Numbered from the stretch's first letter, positions 5,534-12,531 are shown. The stretch is DNA of 15,423 bases from Paracoccaceae bacterium (GCA_024304875.1 JAMWZF010000016.1:3596-19018); one strand, 5' to 3'. The notes: generated from the sequence alone by a model not told the origin. A program made the numbers and translations.

Positions 5534-6736
5534 TCAGGTCAGGGCGGCGCAGAACCCCGCGATCCGGTCCATCGCCTCGGCCAGGGTGGCGTCCGCGGTG
5601 GCGTAGCTGACCCGGAAGGCGGGGGCGAGCCCGAAGGCGGTGCCGGGGACCACCGCCACGCCCGCCTCGGCCAGCAGGGCCTCGGCGAAGGCGAGGTCGG
5701 TGTCGATGAGCGTGCCCGCCGGCGAGGTCTTTCCGATCAGCCCCCGGATGAAGGGATAGACGTAGAAGGCGCCCTCGGGCACCGGACATTCCACTCCCGC
5801 GATCCCGTTCAGCCGGCTGACGGCGAGGTCGCGCCGCCGGACGAAGGCCTCGTTGTGCGCGGCGATGAAGTCGTGCGGCCCGTCCAGCGCCGCCACCGCC
5901 GCCCACTGCGAGATCGAGCAGGGGTTCGAGGTGCTCTGGCTCTGCATCTTGCGCATCGCGCCGATCAGCTCCTCCGGCCCGCCCGCGTAACCGATGCGCC
6001 AGCCGGTCATGCAGTAGGCCTTGCTGACCCCGTTGACCGTGAGGGTCCGGTCATACAGCCGCGGCTCGACCTCGGCCGGTGTGCAGAAGGCGAAGCCGTC
6101 GTAGACCAGGTGCTCGTACATGTCGTCGGTCATCACCCAGACATGGGGGTGCCGGATGAGCACGTCGGTGAGCGCCGCGAGCGCCGCCCGGTCGTAGGCC
6201 GCGCCCGTGGGGTTGGAGGGCGAGTTGAAGATGAACCACTTGGTCCGGGGCGTGATCGCCGCCTCCAGCGCCTCGGGCGTGATGCGAAAGCCGGTCTCGA
6301 GCCCGCCCTCGACGATCACCGGCGTGCCGCCCGCGAGGCGAACCATGTCGGGGTAGGAGACCCAGTAGGGGGCCGGGATGACGACCTCGTCGCCGGGGTC
6401 GAGGGTCGCCATCAGCGCGTTGTAGAGCACCTGCTTGCCCCCAGAGGAGACCGAGATCTGCGAGGGCGTGTAGACCAGCCCGTTGTCCCGCTCGAACTTG
6501 CGGCAGATCGCCTGCTTCAGCTCGGTGATGCCGTCGACGGCCGTGTAGCGGGTCCTGCCTTCCTCGATCGCCGCGATCCCCGCCGCACGGATATGGGCCG
6601 GCGTGTCGAAGTCGGGCTCCCCGGCGCCGAGGCCGATCACGTCCTCGCCTGCCGCCTTCATCGCCGCGGCGCGATTCGAAATCGTCACCGTGGCCGAGGG
6701 TTTCACCCCTGCCAATGTCGCGGATATCAGTCCCAT
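5534..6736 (-). CDS. aspC: Class I pyridoxal-phosphate aminotransferase, aspartate type
   Basis: A 400-residue fold-type I aminotransferase of the aspartate/prephenate (Igamma) group common in alphaproteobacteria, moving amino groups between aspartate (or aromatic substrates) and 2-oxoglutarate in the cytoplasm. Visible features are GLGAGEPDFDTP (35-46), YTAVDGI (64-70), the cofactor-binding SSGGKQVL (97-104), W125 in APYWVSYPD, SNPTG (174-178), TDDMYEH (203-209), the PLP lysine K239 in VSKAYCMTGWRIGY, and R375 in FRVSYA. The start MGLISATL at 6736 is chosen over an upstream in-frame ATG by family length and by GGAAGG just upstream. It is divergent from the XRE regulator (72 bp) and convergent with the Mu-like element, whose end lies 33 bp past its stop. 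Exact substrate preference is uncertain. Confidence 0.9.
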   Translation of the reverse strand: MGLISATLAGVKPSATVTISNRAAAMKAAGEDVIGLGAGEPDFDTPAHIRAAGIAAIEEGRTRYTAVDGITELKQAICRKFERDNGLVYTPSQISVSSGGKQVLYNALMATLDPGDEVVIPAPYWVSYPDMVRLAGGTPVIVEGGLETGFRITPEALEAAITPRTKWFIFNSPSNPTGAAYDRAALAALTDVLIRHPHVWVMTDDMYEHLVYDGFAFCTPAEVEPRLYDRTLTVNGVSKAYCMTGWRIGYAGGPEELIGAMRKMQSQSTSNPCSISQWAAVAALDGPHDFIAAHNEAFVRRRDLAVSRLNGIAGVECPVPEGAFYVYPFIRGLIGKTSPAGTLIDTDLAFAEALLAEAGVAVVPGTAFGLAPAFRVSYATADATLAEAMDRIAGFCAALT

Positions 6737-6808
6737 GGTCGGCCTTCCGGTGGCAATCGGGCCCTGCCCGTGGGATACGGGGGCCGGCCCCTTCATGGCG
6801 AGGACGAG

Positions 6809-7204
6809 ATGGACACGCAAGAGAACTGGTACTCCGAACAGAACGCCACCTTCGGCGACCGGCTGGCCGCCGCGCGGGAAAACGCCGGGATGAGCCAGAA
6901 GGACCTGGCCCGGAAGGTCGGCGTCAAGACCAGCACCATGCGCAACTGGGAGGACGACATCGCCGAGCCGCGGGCGAACCGGCTCGCCACCCTCTGCGGC
7001 ATTCTCGGCGTCAGCCTGCGCTGGCTGCTGACCGGCGAAGGCGACGACGTCGCGCCGCCGACCGAGGAGTCCGAACTGCCCAAGGACATGACCGCCGTCC
7101 TGGCCGAGCTTCGGGTGATCCGCACCGAAAGCCGCCGCCTGTCGGACCGCCTCGGCGGCCTGGAAAAGCGCCTGCGCGACGCCATCGCCCGGGCGAGCGA
7201 ATGA
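6809..7204 (+). CDS. XRE-family helix-turn-helix transcriptional regulator
   Basis: A 131-residue protein with a Cro/CI-type helix-turn-helix at about residues 15-70: FGDRLAAARENAGMSQKDLARKVGVKTSTMRNWE, then the ANRLATLCGILGVSLRWLLTGEG helix pair. The C-terminal third (about 90-128) is a charged amphipathic helix (LAELRVIRTESRRLSDRL), a likely coiled coil for dimerisation. It is divergent from the aminotransferase with 72 bp between them and overlaps sdhE by 4 nt (ATGA), so the two are co-translated. Its target is unknown; self-regulation of the small operon is a reasonable guess. Confidence 0.85.
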   Translation: MDTQENWYSEQNATFGDRLAAARENAGMSQKDLARKVGVKTSTMRNWEDDIAEPRANRLATLCGILGVSLRWLLTGEGDDVAPPTEESELPKDMTAVLAELRVIRTESRRLSDRLGGLEKRLRDAIARASE

Positions 7205-7479
7205 CCGAGACGCCGGAAACCCGCCTGAAGCGCCTGCACATGCGGTCGATCCGGCGGGGGATCAAGGAAATGGACATCGTCCTGACCGCCTTCGCCCACG
7301 ACGGGTTGCAGGACCTTGGGCCGGGGGAGCTCGACCTCTACGAGCGGCTGCTGGACGAAAGCGACCAGGACCTGCTGACCTGGGTCATCGGCTCCGCCGC
7401 CGCGCCGGCTCTCTACGATCCGCTCCTGCCGAAGATCCGCGCCGCGGCCGAGGGAGCCGCGCAGGCGCGGACGACTTAA
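7201..7479 (+). CDS. sdhE: Succinate dehydrogenase flavinylation factor SdhE
   Basis: A 92-residue protein of the SdhE/Sdh5 (DUF339) family, which promotes covalent attachment of FAD to the succinate dehydrogenase flavoprotein subunit. The signature RGIKEMD is at residues 19-25, fitting the conserved RGxxE motif, within LKRLHMRSIRRGIKEMDIVL. The acidic stretch LYERLLDESDQDLLTWV follows, as in the family. Family members are about 80-100 residues, so it is complete. It overlaps the XRE regulator upstream by 4 nt. The LdtR-like regulator begins 59 bp later. Confidence 0.85.
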   Translation: MTETPETRLKRLHMRSIRRGIKEMDIVLTAFAHDGLQDLGPGELDLYERLLDESDQDLLTWVIGSAAAPALYDPLLPKIRAAAEGAAQARTT

Positions 7480-7489
7480 CGCTTTTTTC

Positions 7490-7499
7490 GGAAATTTCC
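7490..7499. promoter_or_regulatory. Palindrome GGAAATTTCC upstream of the MarR-type gene
   Basis: A perfect 10-bp palindrome 40 bp before the first start codon of the MarR-family gene, in the only AT-rich stretch of this gap (the T-run 7483-7488 is adjacent). MarR regulators bind palindromes and often repress themselves, so this is a candidate operator, but a 10-bp palindrome in an AT patch can arise by chance. Confidence 0.3.
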
Positions 7500-7538
7500 C
7501 GCAAAGAGGTTCGGACCGCGCAATCTCGAGAGGGTCCG

Positions 7539-8048
7539 ATGAGCCTGCATTCGTCCATCGCAAACAGCCGGGGCAAGCTCGGGGAAGGCGGCTTCATGTC
7601 CTCCTACCTCGAGGCGCTGACCCTCGTGGAACGACTCCACCGCCTTCTGCTCGACGTCATCAAGGACGAATTCGAACGGGTCGGCGTGCTCGAGATCAAC
7701 GCCGTCCAGGCCCTTCTGCTGTTCAACGTGGGCGACAACGAGGTCACCGCCGGGGAGCTGAAATCCCGCGGCTACTACCAGGGCTCCAACGTCAGCTACA
7801 ACCTCAAGAAGCTGGTCGATCTCGGCTTCATGCACCACCAGCGGTGCGAGATCGACCGCCGGTCGGTCCGCGTCCGGCTGACCCCCAAGGGGCGAGAGAT
7901 CCACGACATCGTCACCCGACTGTTCGAGAGCCATGCCGAGGGGCTTCAGGCGCGCGAGGTCCTGTCCCTGGCCGGGATCACCGAGATCACCAATTCCCTC
8001 CGCCGGGTCGAGCGGTACTGGAGCGACCAGATCCGCTACATCTACTGA
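7539..8048 (+). CDS. ldtR: MarR-family winged-helix regulator, LdtR-like
   Basis: A 169-residue winged-helix regulator. The order is an N-terminal dimerisation helix (YLEALTLVERLHRLLLDVIK), then the DNA-binding helices (AGELKSRGYYQGSNVSYNLKKLVDLGF), then the wing with the MarR signature DRRSVRVRLTPKG, then a C-terminal dimerisation helix ending RYWSDQIRYIY. This pattern fits LdtR of alphaproteobacteria, a regulator linked in Rhizobiales and Liberibacter to L,D-transpeptidase and stress genes; the family name is from recall of that pattern. Two starts are possible: 7539, with GAGAGGG upstream, or 7596 (MSSYLEAL), with GGGAAGGCGG upstream and nearer the conserved region. It stands alone, separate from sdhE, and converges on the DUF1194 cluster with only 3 bp between stops. 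Confidence 0.75.
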   Translation: MSLHSSIANSRGKLGEGGFMSSYLEALTLVERLHRLLLDVIKDEFERVGVLEINAVQALLLFNVGDNEVTAGELKSRGYYQGSNVSYNLKKLVDLGFMHHQRCEIDRRSVRVRLTPKGREIHDIVTRLFESHAEGLQAREVLSLAGITEITNSLRRVERYWSDQIRYIY

Positions 8049-8051
8049 CGC

Positions 8052-8753
8052 TCAGCGCAAGGCGCGGGCGCGGCGGGGCGTCGCCGTCCAGGGCGCCCGC
8101 TCTGTCATGGGCAGGGCCTGCAGCTCGCGGATCAGCTTGCGGGTCATCGCCGCCTCGTAATCCGCGAAGCCCTCGGCGACCTCGACAAAGGCGCCGGGGC
8201 CCCGGATGACCATCGACCGGTAATAGACCTCCACCGAGTCCGCGGCGCCGCGGATGACCAGGCCGTTGACCGTGATGTCCTCCGCCAGGGTCACCATGTC
8301 CGGGCGCGGGCCGTGATTGGCCTCTCCGTCGCCCGAGATGTCCAGCGTCCTGTATGTGCAGGCGCGGGCCCCGTCCAGCAGGGCGCCGCCATAGGCCAGG
8401 GCCGGGCCGAGCCCGGTCTTGGTGTCGGTCAGAGCCCGGGTCGTCCCCGCCAGCCGCGCCGCCACGCGCTCCAGCGCCGCGTCGGTGTCGATCACCGTCC
8501 AGTCGACCACCAGCCGCTGGGCCGATCCGCCCGACCACTCGAAGACGGCGACCGAGACCGGCGGCAGCCCCGGGTCGAGGAGGGCCGCCCGCACCTCGGG
8601 CCCGGACAGGGCACCCGCCAGGCCGTCCAGCTGCATCCGGTACTCCGCGGCGTCCACCGACCCCGACACGTCGAGGCCGAGAGCGAGGGCCTGCCGGCAC
8701 TCCGCCGCCGCGGGCGCCGCAAGGGCCAGCCATGCGCAGATCATCCGGATCAC
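8052..8753 (-). CDS. Secreted DUF1194 protein (VWA-like), second copy
   Basis: A 233-residue protein of the DUF1194 family, related to von Willebrand factor A domains. A short signal peptide (MICAWLALAAPAAA then ECRQ) precedes LALGLDVSGSVDAAEY, whose DxSxS is a MIDAS metal-binding motif. Later blocks are FEWSGG, TLDISGDGEANHG, VNGLVIRG and VIRGPGAFVEVAEGF. Its role is unknown; the export signal places it in the periplasm or outside. The GTG start at 8753 is chosen because it forms a 4-nt GTGA overlap with the upstream gene and adds an arginine to the signal peptide; an ATG at 8744 is the alternative. It is the last gene of the minus-strand cluster and a diverged duplicate of its neighbour. 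Confidence 0.8.
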   Translation of the reverse strand: MIRMICAWLALAAPAAAECRQALALGLDVSGSVDAAEYRMQLDGLAGALSGPEVRAALLDPGLPPVSVAVFEWSGGSAQRLVVDWTVIDTDAALERVAARLAGTTRALTDTKTGLGPALAYGGALLDGARACTYRTLDISGDGEANHGPRPDMVTLAEDITVNGLVIRGAADSVEVYYRSMVIRGPGAFVEVAEGFADYEAAMTRKLIRELQALPMTERAPWTATPRRARALR

Positions 8754-9433
8754 GGCCGCAGCATCCCGATCGACAGGGCCGAGACCTCGCGCACCAGCTT
8801 GCGCCGCATCGCCGCCTCGAAGTCCCCGAAGCCCGTCGCGATCTCGATGAAGGCACCCGGTCCGCGGATCACCTCGGTCCGGAAGAAGTCGATCAGCCCG
8901 ATCGAGCCCTCGAAATCGGCCGCGTTGATGACAAGGCCGTTCACCGTCACGCCGCCGAACTCGAAGTGCCTGTAGGCGATTTGCGGGCCGAAGCCCTCGT
9001 TGTTCACGCCATCGCCGCTGACGTCGATGGTGCGAAACAGGCACTCCGGGCCGTCCGCCAGAAGGCCGGCGCCGTAGCCGAGGGCATAGCCCATCGCGGT
9101 GGGAAAGTCCGTCTGGGAACGCTCCGACACCGATATGGCCCGGGACGCCGCCGCCAGGTCGGTGCCGGAGCGGATCAGCGTCCAGTCCACCAGAAGCGCC
9201 TGGTTGTAGCGGCCGGACCATTCGAAGGCGGCGAGCGCCACCGGCAGGTCGCCTTGCAGGAAGGCTGCCTCCACTTCAGGCGCGACAAGGGCCGCGGCCA
9301 CCCCCTGCCGCTGCAAGGCGTCCTCCTCGGCATCGACCGAGGAGGAGACGTCCAGCGCCAGCAGCAGGGCCAACCGGCAGTCGATGGCCGCCGCCGGCCC
9401 GGCAATCAGCGCCAGGAGGGCGGCGAGCCTCAC
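8750..9433 (-). CDS. Secreted DUF1194 protein (VWA-like), first copy
   Basis: A 227-residue DUF1194 protein with a signal peptide (VRLAALLALIAGPAAA then IDCR) and the MIDAS motif in LALDVSSSVDAEE (D28, S30, S32). Shared blocks with the following gene are FEWSGRYNQ, TIDVSGDGVNNEG, VNGLVINA, VIRGPGAFIEIATGF and the end block AAMRRKLVREVSAL. The proteins line up over their whole length, so this is a tandem duplication. The start is GTG at 9433, overlapping the glyoxalase stop as GTGA, and its own end overlaps the next GTG the same way. The function of DUF1194 is not known; a metal-dependent adhesion or binding role is suggested only by the VWA-like motif. Confidence 0.82.
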   Translation of the reverse strand: MRLAALLALIAGPAAAIDCRLALLLALDVSSSVDAEEDALQRQGVAAALVAPEVEAAFLQGDLPVALAAFEWSGRYNQALLVDWTLIRSGTDLAAASRAISVSERSQTDFPTAMGYALGYGAGLLADGPECLFRTIDVSGDGVNNEGFGPQIAYRHFEFGGVTVNGLVINAADFEGSIGLIDFFRTEVIRGPGAFIEIATGFGDFEAAMRRKLVREVSALSIGMLRP

Positions 9434-9858
9434 CAATGACCGGTGTTCTCCATGCTGGCCCAGGGCTCCTGCTTGGGCAGCGCGTCGCCGGCCTGCAGAA
9501 GCTCGATCGAGACGTTGTCGGGCGAGCGGACGAAGGCCATGTGCCCGTCCCGCGGCGGCCGGTTGATCGTCACGCCGTTGTCCATCAGGTGCTGGCACAG
9601 CTCGTAGATGTTGTCGCAGCGGTAGGCGAGGTGGCCGAAATGGCGGCTGTCCGACGGCAGGCCCTCGTCGCCGTCCCAGTTGTAGGTCAGCTCGACCGGG
9701 CAGTCCTCGTCCCCCGGCGCGGCCATGAAGACGAGGGTGAAGCGGCCGCCCTCGCTTTCGTTCCGCCGGATCTCGGTCATGCCGAGGAGCTCGAAGAACC
9801 GAATCGTCGCGTCCAGGTCTTTCACCCGGACCATTGTGTGGAGGTACTTGAGGCTCAT
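9430..9858 (-). CDS. gloA: Lactoylglutathione lyase (glyoxalase I)
   Basis: A 142-residue enzyme that isomerises the glutathione-methylglyoxal hemithioacetal to S-lactoylglutathione, the first step of methylglyoxal detoxification. The four metal ligands of the family are visible: H7 (YLHTMVRV), E56 (PVELTYNW), H76 (HFGHLAY) and E119 (VSIELLQ). YNWD at 59-62 also fits. Length is typical of single-domain bacterial GloA (about 130-145). The start at 9858 has AGGAG (on the minus strand, about 9866-9870) upstream. It follows the Slam-like gene after 63 bp and is joined to the two DUF1194 genes by a 4-nt overlap, an unusual partnership for a cytoplasmic detoxification enzyme. Confidence 0.92.
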   Translation of the reverse strand: MSLKYLHTMVRVKDLDATIRFFELLGMTEIRRNESEGGRFTLVFMAAPGDEDCPVELTYNWDGDEGLPSDSRHFGHLAYRCDNIYELCQHLMDNGVTINRPPRDGHMAFVRSPDNVSIELLQAGDALPKQEPWASMENTGHW

Positions 9859-9921
9859 CGCGTGCTCCTTGAGTGTGGTTCGGAGCGGAGCCTAGTGCCT
9901 GAGCAGCGGAAGGCCAGCCCC

Positions 9922-11268
9922 TCAGAGCGCGCTGTCGAAGCTGAAGCCGGTGGTGATCGTGTCGATGTCGTAGCGGTCGAAGCTGGACTCGGTCTGCCGC
10001 GCGGTCAGAGAGAGCTTGGGCACGAAGCCGTAGAATTCGACCGTATCGAGCCGGGCCGTGGCCCCGAAGGCGATGGTGCTGTCCTCGCGCCCGGTCCGGT
10101 AGGTCCGGTCCTCGTGGGTCAGGCTCATCGACAGGGACAGCCCCTCGGTCAGGCTGCCGAAGTCGTGATAGACGCCGAGCTGCGTGCTCTCGTAGCTGTA
10201 GTCGTCCCGTTCGGACCAGGCCTCGCCATAGCCGACGGAGACGCCGGTGATCCCCTGCTCCCAGACGTGGTTCCATTGAACTTCGGCGGAGGCCCGGTCC
10301 GCGATCGTGTCGATGCGCCGGTACTCCGTCTGCCCGGCCGTCAACCGGATCCGCAGACTGTCGTCCTCGCCAAGGGGCGCCGTGTGCCAGTAGGACAGGG
10401 ACCGGGCCCGGGCGTAATCCTCGCCGCCGAGGGCGCTGGCCGATACCTGGGCCTGAACGCCCGAGAGGCCACGGGCCTCCTCGGGTCCCGACACCCAGCG
10501 GTGGTCCAGCGTGAGGTCCACCGCGGTGAGCAGCCAGTCGCCCGGATCGTGGTCCGGCGCCCGCTCGGCGCTCTCGTCCGACAGGATGTATCCGTCGACG
10601 TCGACCCCGAAGGCCAGCCGGGTGAGGGACCGCTCGCCTTCCGCGATCCGCCACGACAGGCTCGCGTTGGCCGCGTAGTCCCAGCCCGACAGGGCCTTGG
10701 CGTCCTCGCTGAGGTCCAGTTCGAGAAAGCCGAACAGAAGCACCGTATCGGCCGAGGAGCCGCCGTTCACGTTGTTCGACGGCGCCAGCGACAGCCCGAA
10801 GTCGAGCTGCACAGGATTGGCCCGCCTGACCTGCGCGTAGTTGCGGGCGATCTCGGCGCTGACCTCGTCGGTCGTGGCGTTCTGGGCCGCCCGGCGCAGC
10901 CAGATCTGCGCGGCCGCGTAACGTTCGTCCCGGGCAAGGGCGAGGGCGGTCAGCCGGGCGACGGCGGCCCGGTCGGCGTCGGTCTCGGCCAGCCGCCACA
11001 GCCGGCGACCGTAGTCCGCCGCCGCGGCGTTGTCGTCCATCTGCATGGCAGCCTCGAGCCCGATCCGAAGCGCCAGGGGATCTTCCGGGTCGCGGTCGAG
11101 CAGGGCCTCGGCCATGACGCGGGCCCGGGCCGGATTTCCCGACGTCAGGACGTCGTAGGCGGCCGCGCGCAACCGCTCCGCCGACACCTCGATGCGCTCC
11201 TGCGCGACCGAGACGGCGGGCCAGACGGTACAGACAAGAACGACAGACCAGTTAACCAGACGTCTCAC
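9922..11268 (-). CDS. Slam-like outer-membrane exporter of surface lipoproteins (DUF560)
   Basis: A 448-residue protein fitting the surface lipoprotein assembly modulator (Slam) layout. It has a signal peptide (about 1-22, ending PAVSVAQ), then a helical TPR-like domain to about residue 150 (RVMAEALLDRDPEDPLALRI, LARDERYAAAQIWLRRAAQ). About 290 residues with alternating strands typical of an outer-membrane barrel follow, starting PVQLDFGLSLAPSNNVNGG and ending in ESSFDRYDIDTITTGFSF. In Neisseria, Slam moves lipoproteins such as TbpB across the outer membrane. The start is GTG at 11268; no in-frame ATG is available nearby and the ribosome binding site is weak. The TbpB-like lipoprotein gene ends 16 bp upstream, the usual arrangement of Slam and its substrate. 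Confidence 0.78.
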   Translation of the reverse strand: MRRLVNWSVVLVCTVWPAVSVAQERIEVSAERLRAAAYDVLTSGNPARARVMAEALLDRDPEDPLALRIGLEAAMQMDDNAAAADYGRRLWRLAETDADRAAVARLTALALARDERYAAAQIWLRRAAQNATTDEVSAEIARNYAQVRRANPVQLDFGLSLAPSNNVNGGSSADTVLLFGFLELDLSEDAKALSGWDYAANASLSWRIAEGERSLTRLAFGVDVDGYILSDESAERAPDHDPGDWLLTAVDLTLDHRWVSGPEEARGLSGVQAQVSASALGGEDYARARSLSYWHTAPLGEDDSLRIRLTAGQTEYRRIDTIADRASAEVQWNHVWEQGITGVSVGYGEAWSERDDYSYESTQLGVYHDFGSLTEGLSLSMSLTHEDRTYRTGREDSTIAFGATARLDTVEFYGFVPKLSLTARQTESSFDRYDIDTITTGFSFDSAL

Positions 11269-11284
11269 GCTCTCAAACCCATCC

Positions 11285-12358
11285 CTAGTTTTCCATCCGG
11301 TAGAGAATGAAGCCGCCGGTCTCCTGCGCCGTCACGTTTTCGAAGCGCGGGTCAATCGATTCCATGACGATGATCCCCACGACTTCGCCGCCGTTGGGCT
11401 GGGTCGTGTCACCGGCGAGAATGGCGTAGTACGTGCCCTCCTCGTAGTCCACGTCTTGCTCGATCTCGGGGTCAAAATACTCGCTGACCACACCTCCTGC
11501 GGCTTCGCCGTTGGCGTTCAAGTTGCCGTCACCGTCAAGCACGAACCGGATGTCGGGCAGGGGAAGTTGACCTGGGAGAGTGCCGACGCTGATGGGATCA
11601 CCGTTGGCCTCGAAGGCAATCCGATTGGTGACGATGCCCTTGACGCCGAAATTCTGGTTCGGGTCTTCGAAATCGATCTCCATTCGCATGTCGCCCTCGG
11701 TGTACTCCAGCCCGCCGCGACCGTCGAATACCCGCATCCCCGCGTAATCGCCGGTGAACTGTGCCTGACCCGTGGTCGGCATGACGACGCTGCCCTCACG
11801 CTGGTAGACGAAGCCGCCAAAGCCATAGTCGACATATCCTCCTGTCCGGACGATCGCGAACGAGGTGCGCGGGCCGACAACGGTGTTGTCCGAGTCGTTG
11901 CGGCTGATGCCGACGATCGCGCGATAGGGGACGATCTGATTGATCGGGTTCCCGGTCAGGAAGTCGTCGAACACCTCTTCAGCTTCATAGACAGCATAGC
12001 TGTTGTTCGCACCGAGCGACCGGACGGCGGTACCCCGCGAATAGGTGTTCTCGCCGTCGAAGGCGAGGTTGTCGACGTAGAACGTATCGGTGTCGCTGTC
12101 GTATTCGAAGTCCTCGGCATATCCGCCGCCGTTGTCGTTCCGCTCCTCGTAGCGGAAGATGCGCGCGTTGCGGGTCGGCGTGCCGGTGCCGGGCGGCAGG
12201 TCGACGCCGCCTATGTTCAGACCGCTGCCACCATCCCCGTCGCCATCGCCATCGCCGTCGCCGGGCTCGGTAGGGGTCTCATCCTCGGTGAAGGGGTTGC
12301 CGTCGCCGCATCCGGCGAGGACTCCAAGAAGTGCCATCAGGATCAGTGCGCGGTTCAT
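11285..12358 (-). CDS. TbpB-like surface lipoprotein, probable Slam substrate
   Basis: A 357-residue lipoprotein. The signal peptide ends in lipobox LAGC with lipid-bearing cysteine C17. A flexible Gly-Asp repeat linker (33-44) follows, then a beta-rich region. The block TGQAQFTGDYAGMRVFDG (196-213), the FGGFVYQ segment (180-186) and repeated Gly-rich strands resemble the C-terminal barrel of transferrin-binding protein B-type lipoproteins, which Slam proteins export. The ligand is unknown; a transferrin receptor role is improbable if this is a free-living bacterium, and no TonB receptor gene is adjacent. The protein is acidic overall. The start at 12358 gives a perfect lipoprotein signal, with GAGGG upstream. 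It is the first gene of the cluster. Family assignment relies on pattern plus the adjacent Slam-like gene. Confidence 0.72.
   Translation of the reverse strand: MNRALILMALLGVLAGCGDGNPFTEDETPTEPGDGDGDGDGDGGSGLNIGGVDLPPGTGTPTRNARIFRYEERNDNGGGYAEDFEYDSDTDTFYVDNLAFDGENTYSRGTAVRSLGANNSYAVYEAEEVFDDFLTGNPINQIVPYRAIVGISRNDSDNTVVGPRTSFAIVRTGGYVDYGFGGFVYQREGSVVMPTTGQAQFTGDYAGMRVFDGRGGLEYTEGDMRMEIDFEDPNQNFGVKGIVTNRIAFEANGDPISVGTLPGQLPLPDIRFVLDGDGNLNANGEAAGGVVSEYFDPEIEQDVDYEEGTYYAILAGDTTQPNGGEVVGIIVMESIDPRFENVTAQETGGFILYRMEN
12227..12262 (-). repeat. Hexanucleotide repeat encoding a Gly-Asp linker
   Basis: About six imperfect copies of a GGCGAT/GGCGAC hexamer on the minus strand encode GDGDGDGDGDGG just after the lipid-anchor cysteine. 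The tract gives a flexible acidic tether. As a tandem repeat of whole codons it could change length by slippage without breaking the frame. Confidence 0.7.
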
Positions 12359-12400
12359 GGCCGGCCCTCGTCTCGTTAACTGCCCAAGGCGGACCTTCAG

Positions 12401-12431
12401 GCGCAGGCACCGGCGAAGTCAACGCCTGCGC
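12401..12431. promoter_or_regulatory. 8-bp inverted repeat upstream of the lipoprotein gene, candidate operator
   Basis: GCGCAGGC (12401-12408) and GCCTGCGC (12424-12431) are perfect inverted arms with a 15-bp spacer and 23 bp between centres, about two helical turns, as for a dimer-bound operator. The minus-strand sequence TTGACT (12418-12423) in the spacer could be a -35 element, with TGAAGG 17 bases later as a poor -10. It lies 43 bp before the lipoprotein start and 141 bp before thyX, so it could control the Slam cluster. A hairpin in the leader RNA is the alternative. Confidence 0.4.
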
Positions 12432-12525
12432 AATCGATGGACGGGGAGTGTGGCCAAATTCCTTGTGGACAACTCCGGTACGGCACCCACCCGATATGGA
12501 TGTTCCCGCGCGCGCCCCCTCCAGA

Positions 12526-12531
12526 TATAGT
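12526..12531 (+). promoter_or_regulatory. Possible -10 element of thyX
   Basis: TATAGT, 41 bp before the thyX start, in an otherwise GC-rich stretch. The hexamer 17 bases upstream (TTCCCG, 12503-12508) is a weak -35. The ribosome binding site GAGGGA is at 12561-12566. Confidence 0.35.

Noticed and set aside
7457..7488. Terminator after sdhE (CCGCGC/GCGCGG stem with TTTTTT)
   Set aside because: The stem has a 2-base loop, lies inside the coding end, and is separated from the T-run by more than 10 bases.
9434..10999. Upstream extension of the minus-strand frame containing the first DUF1194 gene
   Set aside because: The extension runs through the glyoxalase and Slam-like genes in another frame. 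The real start is the GTG at 9433, directly before the signal peptide.
9436..11310. 624-codon + strand open frame opposite the Slam-like gene
   Set aside because: It is a GC-rich shadow frame. The minus strand here encodes glyoxalase with all four metal ligands and a signal-peptide/barrel protein.
11285..12358. Lipoprotein as a true transferrin receptor
   Set aside because: Only general TbpB-type barrel blocks are visible, no TonB-dependent partner gene is adjacent, and the apparent host group is mostly free-living.
11192..12379. 395-codon + strand open frame opposite the lipoprotein gene
   Set aside because: The minus strand has a clear lipoprotein signal and a downstream partner gene; the + frame has no recognisable motif or ribosome site.
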